Positions 41,357-46,745 of a stretch of DNA of 46,745 nucleotides are shown in pieces; position 1 is the stretch's first letter, and the number at the start of each line of letters is the position of its first letter. Below the pieces are notes generated by a model. That model was not told where the DNA came from and did not search any database. It saw only the letters and a program-made list of their open reading frames with translations. A program made the position numbers and the translations under genes. The stretch is from Verrucomicrobiota bacterium (lineage in GTDB: Bacteria > Verrucomicrobiota > Kiritimatiellia > CAJWTS01): assembly GCA_027623315.1 (NCBI GenBank), contig JAQBYD010000028.1, positions 1 through 46,745 on the forward strand. Direction: 5' to 3'.

Positions 41357-42973
41357 ATGCTGACCGCCTCACGCAGACGCAGGCCCGAGTTTGTCCGCGT
41401 CGCCATCGCCGCCGTCGTCGCCAGATCTTGTCTCGCGATTGCGGGCCTGGTCGGAGCCGTGACGACGACCGGTTGCGCGACCAATCCTGTCACGGGTCGC
41501 CGCGAACTCCACCTGCTCTCTGAAGACCGCGAGATCGCCCTCGGGGTTCAGAACTATGCCCCGGCGCAGCAGTCGCAGGGCGGCCTATACTCGCTGGAAG
41601 CCAAACTGGTCGCCTACATCTCCGGCATCGGACATAGCCTCGCCGCGGTGAGCCACCGTCCGAATCTCCCGTTCGAGTTCGTGATCCTCAACAGCTCCGT
41701 GCCGAATGCCTGGGCCATGCCCGGCGGCAAAATCGCCGTTAACCGGGGACTTCTGACAGAAATGGGTTCCGAGGCAGAGATCGCGGCCGTCCTGGCGCAC
41801 GAAATCGTACACTCGACGGCTCGGCATGGGGCCAAGGCCATGGAGCGGGGTATGCTGTTTCAGTCCGTCCTCACCGGGGTCGCCATCGCGGCAAAGGATC
41901 ATCGCGACGGGAAGTGGGCTACCGGTGCCGCCTCAGCCAGCTCCGGGCTGACCCAGCTGAAGTACTCCCGTGACGCCGAGAGAGAATCCGACCAATACGG
42001 CGTCGATTATATGCGTAAGGCAGGGTACGACACACGCGGCGCCGTGCAGCTGCAAGAGACATTCCTCCGCCTTAAAGACGGAAAACGATCCAACCGGTTC
42101 GCCGCGCTGTTCTCGACGCATCCTCCGTCCGAAGAGCGCGTAAGCAACCTACGCAAGCTTGTCGCCAACGATCCGCCCGGCGGTCGCGTGGGCGAAGCCG
42201 AGTATCGCGCTCAGATCGCCGTTCTCGAGCGCGCAGAGCCCGCCTACGAGGCGTACGGAAAGGGACGAAGCGCGCTGGATGAGGGCCAGGCCCCGGACGC
42301 CCTCGCGTTCGCCGAAACGGCCATCAGCCTCGAGCCACGCGAAGGAACCTTCTACGGGCTCCAAGGAGACGCCCAGGACAAGCTCGGCAATCGAGCTCCC
42401 GCCCTCGCTTCCTTTGACCAGGCTATCCAGCGACAGGACAATTATTTCTACTTCCACATGCGCCGCGGTCAGCTCCTACAGGCGATGGGGCGCGAGCAGG
42501 ATGCCCAGCGGGCGCTGACTCGAAGTAACGAGCTCCTGCCAACCGCGAATGCACACTATTCCCTCGGCATCCTCGCGCGCAAGCGGGGCGACAAGGAGAA
42601 CGCCGTGGGCCACTTTCGAGCCGCCGCCACTTCCAGCAGTGAGCACGGACGCATGGCCGGTCTCGAACTTGCGCGGATGATCCTGCCGGATGCTCCCGAC
42701 GTCTACATCAAGCTCTCGGGAGGGATCGACAAGGACCGGCGACTACTCATTCAAATTCACAACACCAGCCCCGTGCCCGTTCGCAACATCGTGATTGCCA
42801 CCAGCGCGGACATGGGCGCGTCGGTCAAGAAAGCGCAGATCCGCTATTCGGGCGTCCTGGCACCAGAAGGCGTCGTGACCGTGCGAAGTGATCTTGGCCG
42901 TCTCCCGGCTGTCGACCCCAAACTGCTGAACATCCAAATGCGCGTCGTCTCAGCGCAGGTCGAGGGGCGGTAG
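41357..42973 (+). CDS. M48 family metalloprotease with TPR domain, lipoprotein (BepA-like)
   Basis: Protein of 538 residues. A lipobox (TTGC, C40) follows a long basic leader. The M48 domain has HEIVH (H148 and H152 with E149) and the third zinc ligand E208 in SRDAERESD, along with WAMPGGKIAVNRGLL. Residues 280-430 are TPR repeats (LAFAETAISLEPREG, ALASFDQAIQRQDNY), as in BepA/YfgC, which degrades or helps fold stalled outer-membrane proteins. The C-terminal domain (about 455-538) is beta-rich. Here the protein is probably lipid-anchored and periplasmic. It lies 7 bp after arsC. Confidence 0.9.
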   Translation: MLTASRRRRPEFVRVAIAAVVARSCLAIAGLVGAVTTTGCATNPVTGRRELHLLSEDREIALGVQNYAPAQQSQGGLYSLEAKLVAYISGIGHSLAAVSHRPNLPFEFVILNSSVPNAWAMPGGKIAVNRGLLTEMGSEAEIAAVLAHEIVHSTARHGAKAMERGMLFQSVLTGVAIAAKDHRDGKWATGAASASSGLTQLKYSRDAERESDQYGVDYMRKAGYDTRGAVQLQETFLRLKDGKRSNRFAALFSTHPPSEERVSNLRKLVANDPPGGRVGEAEYRAQIAVLERAEPAYEAYGKGRSALDEGQAPDALAFAETAISLEPREGTFYGLQGDAQDKLGNRAPALASFDQAIQRQDNYFYFHMRRGQLLQAMGREQDAQRALTRSNELLPTANAHYSLGILARKRGDKENAVGHFRAAATSSSEHGRMAGLELARMILPDAPDVYIKLSGGIDKDRRLLIQIHNTSPVPVRNIVIATSADMGASVKKAQIRYSGVLAPEGVVTVRSDLGRLPAVDPKLLNIQMRVVSAQVEGR

Positions 42974-42974
42974 G

Positions 42975-43178
42975 GGGAAGTGGTTAGTCAGAAGGGGTAG
43001 TGGGAAGTGGATAGTCAGAAGTGGTTCGTTCGATTCCCGCTCCCCACCTACTACTCCCCACTTACTACTCCCCACTTCTTACTCCCCACTTCTTACTTCC
43101 CACTTCCCACTTCCCACTTCCCACTGCTTACTTCCCGCTAACCACTTCTCACTCCCCACTTCTCACTCCCCACTTCAC
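42975..43178. repeat. Heptamer-based direct and inverted repeat block between M48 and tpx genes
   Basis: Two 27-bp direct repeats begin with GGGAAGTGG (42975-43001 and 43002-43028, few mismatches). After a short spacer, about 130 bp are built from CCACTTC/CCCCACTTCTTACT units of 7 and 14 bp (43046-43178). The second block is the inverse complement of the GAAGTGG heptamer in the first, so the region can fold into a long imperfect hairpin. It separates convergent genes and contains no CRISPR-like spacers. Confidence 0.75.
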
Positions 43179-43672
43179 GCAAGTGCGGCAATCGCTGCGC
43201 CGTAGTTGGGTTCCTGTGCAATCTCCGGGACCTGCTCGGCGTGGATCACGAGATTGTCGGCATCGACGACGATCACGGCACGGGAACAGAGCCCCTTCAG
43301 TACCGAGTCGGCGATTTCCAATCCGTAGTCCGTCGCGAAAGAGCTGCGGAACGTCGATAGGGACACCGAATCCTCAATCCCCTCTGCGCCACAGAAACGC
43401 GCCTGGGCAAACGGAAGGTCGGCTGAAATATTGAGCACCACGGTGTCGCCGCGCCCCGCCGCCGTCTGATTGAAAGCCTTCACAGACAGCTGGCAGACCG
43501 GCGTGTCGATACTCGGAAACACGTTCAGCACCTTCTTCTTCCCTGCGAACGTATCGAGCGTGGCATCGCTCAGGTCCGCGGCCGTGAGCGTGAACGCCGG
43601 GGCCGTCGCCCCGACCGCGGGCAAATCCCCGGACGTACTTACTGCATCTCCCTTGAATGTAATCTGTGACAT
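43175..43672 (-). CDS. tpx: Thiol peroxidase (Tpx, peroxiredoxin)
   Basis: Protein of 165 residues from the ATG at 43672. The peroxiredoxin fold has NVFPSIDTPVCQLSVKAFNQ with peroxidatic C60 and AQARFCGAEGI with resolving C94, the atypical 2-Cys pair of Tpx at the same positions as in E. coli. It reduces hydrogen peroxide and alkyl or lipid hydroperoxides with thioredoxin. The gene follows glxK on the same strand by about 100 bp and ends next to the heptamer-repeat block. Confidence 0.96.
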   Translation of the reverse strand: MSQITFKGDAVSTSGDLPAVGATAPAFTLTAADLSDATLDTFAGKKKVLNVFPSIDTPVCQLSVKAFNQTAAGRGDTVVLNISADLPFAQARFCGAEGIEDSVSLSTFRSSFATDYGLEIADSVLKGLCSRAVIVVDADNLVIHAEQVPEIAQEPNYGAAIAALA

Positions 43673-43773
43673 TGGCTCTAATCTCCTTCTGATTGCGTGT
43701 GACCTCCGCGTCGGCCGGCCCGATCTCGACGACCGATGGTATTTCCAGCACAAACGCCCCTGACCTTGAAACC

Positions 43774-44916
43774 CTATCGCGCCGATCCATTCCCGTCAAG
43801 GGAATGGATGGCGGCCTCACCGGCGTCACGAAGGCGCTGCTCCGTATTCAACATCGATTCCGCGACCGTCTCGGTCTCCGCGCGGAGACGCATGATCTCG
43901 GTGTAAAGCGACCGGATGCCGGCAGGTAACCCGGACTCCGCATCACCGACGACGGCGACGGTCGGGACACCCAACGCCGCCGCCATGCTCGCGACACCCA
44001 GTGGAGCCTTCCCGTGCAAGGTCTGGCTGTCCATACGGCCCTCTCCAGTAATCACAAGATCACAGCCTTCGAGATGACGCCTGAGCTCGATGGTTTCAAG
44101 AATGGCTTCGATGCCCTTCTCGAGCCTGGCGTGCACGGCCGCATAGAGCGCCGCGCCCGCCCCGCCCGCAGCGCCGCAGCGCGGTGTATGAGCGATCTGC
44201 ACACCCAGGTCGCGCTCGACCACGGCGGCGTAGTGCGTCAACGCTGTTTCGAGTTCGCTCACGGCCTCTGCAGATGCTCCCTTTTGCGGACCAAACACGG
44301 CAGCGGCGCCAGCATCACCGAGCAGTGGGTTCTCGACATCGCACAAGACGCTGATGTCGATTTCTCTGAAGCGGAGCGCGGCATCCGATGCGTCTATTCG
44401 ATCGAGCTGGCCCAGACTGCCCCCGCCCCTCGCTACAGGAGTTCCCTGCGACGACAACAGGTGTACACCGAGGGCCTCGAGGATCCCGGAGCCTCCATCC
44501 ACCGTCGCGCTCCCACCAATCCCGATCACCATTCGACGGCAGCCGTAATGCCTGGCAGCTTCGATAAGCTGCCCGGTTCCGTAACTCGAGGCGTTCAGCG
44601 GGTCCAACTCGCCCTTCGACAATCGTGACAGGCCCGATGCCGCCGCCATCTCGATAATCGCGGTGCGCCCATCAGCAAGAACGCCCCAGGTCGCATCACA
44701 AGGCCGCCCGAGCGGATCCTCGACTCGCTCCGCGATGGCCTTGCCGCCACAGGCTGCCAGCATCACCTCGACGGTACCCTCGCCACCGTCGGCCACGGGC
44801 AGACGTATAATTTCGGCCCCGGGATTCGCGCGCTGAACCCCCTCAGCCAACGCATCCGCAACCCGGCCAGCCCCAAGACTGCCCTTGTAGGAATCCGGCG
44901 CAATTACAATCTTCAT
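43774..44916 (-). CDS. glxK: Glycerate kinase (GlxK/GarK type)
   Basis: Protein of 380 residues from the ATG at 44916 (an ATG at 44928 adds four). Class II glycerate kinase: the start MKIVIAPDSYKGSLGA, ADGGEGTVEVML, IGIGGSATVDGGSGILEALG, CDVENPLLG with FGPQKGA, and DLVITGEGRMDSQTLHGKAP are all family blocks. It makes 2-phosphoglycerate or 3-phosphoglycerate from glycerate, feeding glycolysis. It is divergent from the FAH-family gene. Confidence 0.95.
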   Translation of the reverse strand: MKIVIAPDSYKGSLGAGRVADALAEGVQRANPGAEIIRLPVADGGEGTVEVMLAACGGKAIAERVEDPLGRPCDATWGVLADGRTAIIEMAAASGLSRLSKGELDPLNASSYGTGQLIEAARHYGCRRMVIGIGGSATVDGGSGILEALGVHLLSSQGTPVARGGGSLGQLDRIDASDAALRFREIDISVLCDVENPLLGDAGAAAVFGPQKGASAEAVSELETALTHYAAVVERDLGVQIAHTPRCGAAGGAGAALYAAVHARLEKGIEAILETIELRRHLEGCDLVITGEGRMDSQTLHGKAPLGVASMAAALGVPTVAVVGDAESGLPAGIRSLYTEIMRLRAETETVAESMLNTEQRLRDAGEAAIHSLDGNGSAR

Positions 44917-44941
44917 TACAGTAGACAAAACTCAAAATGCA

Positions 44942-44970
44942 TTGAACCCACGGCACGCCCTCCGTATAGT
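44942..44970 (+). promoter_or_regulatory. Predicted sigma-70 promoter for the FAH-family gene
   Basis: TTGAAC (44942-44947), a 17-bp spacer and TATAGT (44965-44970) are close to consensus with ideal spacing. It lies 56 bp upstream of the start codon, followed by a good ribosome-binding site (AGAAGGAGA). Confidence 0.6.
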
Positions 44971-45026
44971 CAGGGCTTCTCACCGGCATGGTAGCCAAAG
45001 TGAAGCACATATAGAAGGAGACAACG

Positions 45027-45881
45027 ATGCGTTTAGTACGATTTGGTAATCCGGGTGACGAGAAACCCGGAGTTCTTCTTGCCGATGACCGTCGCAAGGA
45101 CTGCTCAGGATTCTTCAAGGACTGGAACGCGGACTTCTTCCGAAGTGGCGGTCTCGAGCGGCTTGCACTCGTCGTCGGTGCCAAGTCCGACGAACTGCCT
45201 GACGTTGCCGAGGATGCCCGCTGGGGTGCCCCGGTCGCGCGCCCGGGAAAAGTCCTCGCGATCGGGCTCAACTACGCCGATCACGCGAAGGAAGGCGGCA
45301 TGGAAGTGCCCGAGGAGCCCGTCCTATTCATGAAGGCAGCCAATACGGTTGTGGGGCCCTACGACGAGGTCCTGATTCCCCGCGGCAGTGTCAAAACCGA
45401 TTGGGAAGTGGAGCTTGGCGTCATTATCGGCAAGGACGCCAGATACCTCGATTCCGCTGAGCAATCCCAAGAGCACATCGCGGGGTACTGCATCTCCCAC
45501 GACGTCTCGGAGCGCGCATTCCAGATGGAACGTTGTGGCCAGTGGGTCAAGGGAAAGTCCTGCGACACCTTCAACCCACTCGGGCCGTTTCTCGCGACAT
45601 GCGATGAGATTCCTGACGTCAATAACCTTGAGCTCACACTCGACGTCAACGAAGAGCGCCGACAGACTGGAAATACGGGAACGATGGTGTACAACGTGTT
45701 TTTCCTCATACACTACCTGTCCCACTTCATGACCCTCGAAGCGGGCGACGTCATCACTACCGGAACGCCACCCGGAGTTGGTCACGGCATGAACCCACCC
45801 CAGTTCCTCAAAGCCGGCGACAACGTTCACCTGACGATATCCGGTCTCGGACACCAGAAGCAGGCCGTCGGACAGGCGTGA
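45027..45881 (+). CDS. Fumarylacetoacetate hydrolase family protein
   Basis: Protein of 284 residues. The FAH fold follows a short N-terminal domain (MRLVRFGNPGDEKPGVLL). Metal ligands are E127 and E129 in DWEVELGVIIG and D159 in CISHDVSER. Other landmarks are LAIGLNYADHAKE, KGKSCDTFNPLGPFL, MVYNVFFLIHYLS and VITTGTPPGVGHGM. Close relatives are ureidoglycolate lyase, 2,4-diketo-3-deoxy-L-fuconate hydrolase and 2-hydroxyhepta-2,4-diene-1,7-dioate isomerase; sequence alone does not decide. With glycerate kinase beside it on the other strand, sugar-acid catabolism is plausible. Its stop overlaps the ABC ATPase start (GTGA). Confidence 0.92.
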   Translation: MRLVRFGNPGDEKPGVLLADDRRKDCSGFFKDWNADFFRSGGLERLALVVGAKSDELPDVAEDARWGAPVARPGKVLAIGLNYADHAKEGGMEVPEEPVLFMKAANTVVGPYDEVLIPRGSVKTDWEVELGVIIGKDARYLDSAEQSQEHIAGYCISHDVSERAFQMERCGQWVKGKSCDTFNPLGPFLATCDEIPDVNNLELTLDVNEERRQTGNTGTMVYNVFFLIHYLSHFMTLEAGDVITTGTPPGVGHGMNPPQFLKAGDNVHLTISGLGHQKQAVGQA

Positions 45882-46669
45882 GCCGGGCCGAGATAGTTCT
45901 CGAGCATATCGATCTCTATCTTGGTGATACTCACGCACTGCGAGATCTCTCGTGGCGGGTTACGCCTGGAGAGAACTGGGCGCTGCTGGGCCCTAACGGC
46001 GCAGGAAAATCGGCCCTCTTGAAGCTGCTCTCGGGTGACCGCTTCCCGCGACCGCGCGCAGACTGCGTCTACCAGGTCTGCGGCTACGATCGCCTGCGCC
46101 CCGGGTGCAACGTCTGGGACCTCAAACGGATCCTGGGCGTTATCTCCCCGGAACTGCAGGCCAGCTATCTTCCGGACACGCCCGGTATCAGCGTCGTTCT
46201 CTCCGGGTTCTTCTCCAGCAATGGGCTTTACGAGGAGATCACGACCGAGCAACGCTCAAGCGCTCTTGACGCCATGGAGCGAATCGGGGTCAGACACCTC
46301 GAAAAGCGCCCCATGGGCGCGATCTCCTATGGGGAATCGAGGCGCCTTCTGATCGCCCGGGCGCTTATCCACGAGCCCCAGCTCCTCATCTTTGATGAGC
46401 CGACCACGGGTCTCGATCTAGCCGCCGCCGAATCATTCCTTGAGACGGTGCAGGGACTGGCCGAGGGCGGATACTCGATCGTAATCGTAACCCATGCGCT
46501 ACCGGAGATCATTCCCGCCATCACCCATGTGGGCGTGATTCGCGACGGCCAGATTGAGCGCAGCGGAACCAAGGATGAGATCGTGACTCGCCGGCTCTTC
46601 CACGACCTTTACGATCTCGACGTCGAGATCGAGAAACGCGACGAGCGCTTCTGGTTGATCCCGGGCTAG
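45878..46669 (+). CDS. ABC transporter ATP-binding protein (ModF/YadG-like)
   Basis: Protein of 263 residues from a GTG that overlaps the preceding stop. Walker A is LLGPNGAGKSALLK (G38-S45), Walker B is LLIFDEPTTGLD and the H-loop is IVIVTHA. The signature is ISYGESRR where LSGGQ is usual, a variation also seen in ModF-like proteins. No membrane partner follows within the remaining 76 bp of the window; it could lie just outside. Coupling to the FAH-family enzyme is unusual and may only be positional. Confidence 0.9.
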   Translation: MSRAEIVLEHIDLYLGDTHALRDLSWRVTPGENWALLGPNGAGKSALLKLLSGDRFPRPRADCVYQVCGYDRLRPGCNVWDLKRILGVISPELQASYLPDTPGISVVLSGFFSSNGLYEEITTEQRSSALDAMERIGVRHLEKRPMGAISYGESRRLLIARALIHEPQLLIFDEPTTGLDLAAAESFLETVQGLAEGGYSIVIVTHALPEIIPAITHVGVIRDGQIERSGTKDEIVTRRLFHDLYDLDVEIEKRDERFWLIPG

Positions 46670-46676
46670 GAGCCCG
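46662..46676 (+). terminator. Small hairpin at the ABC ATPase stop codon
   Basis: CGGGCT (46662-46667), loop AGG, AGCCCG (46671-46676). The stem is GC-rich but spans the TAG and has no T-run, so this is a weak candidate. Confidence 0.25.
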
Positions 46677-46745
46677 TCGGACTTAGCGCCATCAGTTTAA
46701 GTCGCGTCATAAACCGCCGGTCTCCTATTATTTTTGCTGCGCAAA

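Noticed and set aside
43046-43178. CRISPR array in the heptamer block
   Set aside because: Units are 7 and 14 bp, contiguous and without unique spacers.

Overview
The window is GC-rich, densely packed bacterial chromosome from a Gram-negative organism: it has lipoproteins with lipoboxes, prolipoprotein diacylglyceryl transferase, a TolC-type outer-membrane factor and ExbB/ExbD. The mix suggests a member of the PVC superphylum (Kiritimatiellota, Lentisphaerota, Verrucomicrobiota or Planctomycetota). That mix is a signal-peptide-bearing ExbB next to a giant TPR protein, a membrane-anchored squalene-cyclase-like toroid protein, a sialate O-acetylesterase, a zinc-ribbon Ser/Thr kinase and a lexA-imuA-imuB-dnaE2 cassette. 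The taxonomic call is inference; no rRNA is present.

Layout. 2-265: C-terminus of a protein ending in 29 Thr-Pro-Asp/Glu triplets. 288-7087 (+): envelope operon of a 1156-residue TPR protein, ExbB, ExbD and a TM-anchored toroid protein. 7128-8696 (-): sialate O-acetylesterase. 8971-14944 (+): SOS mutagenesis cassette lexA, imuA, imuB, dnaE2, with a palindromic LexA-operator candidate and a terminator/attenuator-like structure between lexA and imuA. 14945-15185: a 26-bp palindrome, a decayed winged-helix regulator and a REP-like hairpin. 15186-15917 (-): pyrF. 15995-20972 (-): four-gene MacAB-TolC-like efflux operon, headed by a stump of a family 3 glycosidase. 21353-24049 (+): bile acid/sodium symporter-like protein and pyruvate kinase. 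24050-25905: a gene graveyard with a duplicated symporter fragment, a deleted aldo/keto reductase and a frameshifted glycosidase-like gene. 25910-27408: an AbiEii-like nucleotidyltransferase, tRNA-Glu and a NYN-domain protein. 27514-30180 (-): family 4 uracil-DNA glycosylase, RluD-type pseudouridine synthase and Lgt. 30331-33126 (+): a membrane Ser/Thr kinase. 33217-39465 (-): a seven-gene run of DUF547, TVP38, a MerA-like flavoprotein, a TIGR04283 glycosyltransferase, a type III polyketide synthase, an alpha/beta hydrolase and DciA; the first six look like one biosynthetic operon. 39518-42973 (+): TIGR04282 glycosyltransferase (divergent from the operon), LysM lipoprotein, a YjbQ remnant, arsenate reductase and an M48 metalloprotease. 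43175-44916 (-): thiol peroxidase and glycerate kinase. 45027-46669 (+): fumarylacetoacetate-hydrolase-family enzyme overlapping an ABC ATPase.

The most interesting system is at 33.6-41.3 kb. Two glycosyltransferase families named for arsenosugar biosynthesis flank TVP38, MerA-like and DUF547 genes typical of that neighbourhood. Here they are combined with an intact type III polyketide synthase translationally coupled to a hydrolase, and a complete ArsC lies just downstream. The defining ArsM and ArsS genes are absent from the window. The second is the SOS cassette, where a perfect 8-2-8 palindrome fills the predicted promoter spacer and two mutually exclusive RNA structures could set the lexA to imuABC ratio. 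Dispersed 45-bp repeats, 10-bp repeats and several fresh gene remnants show an actively rearranging genome.
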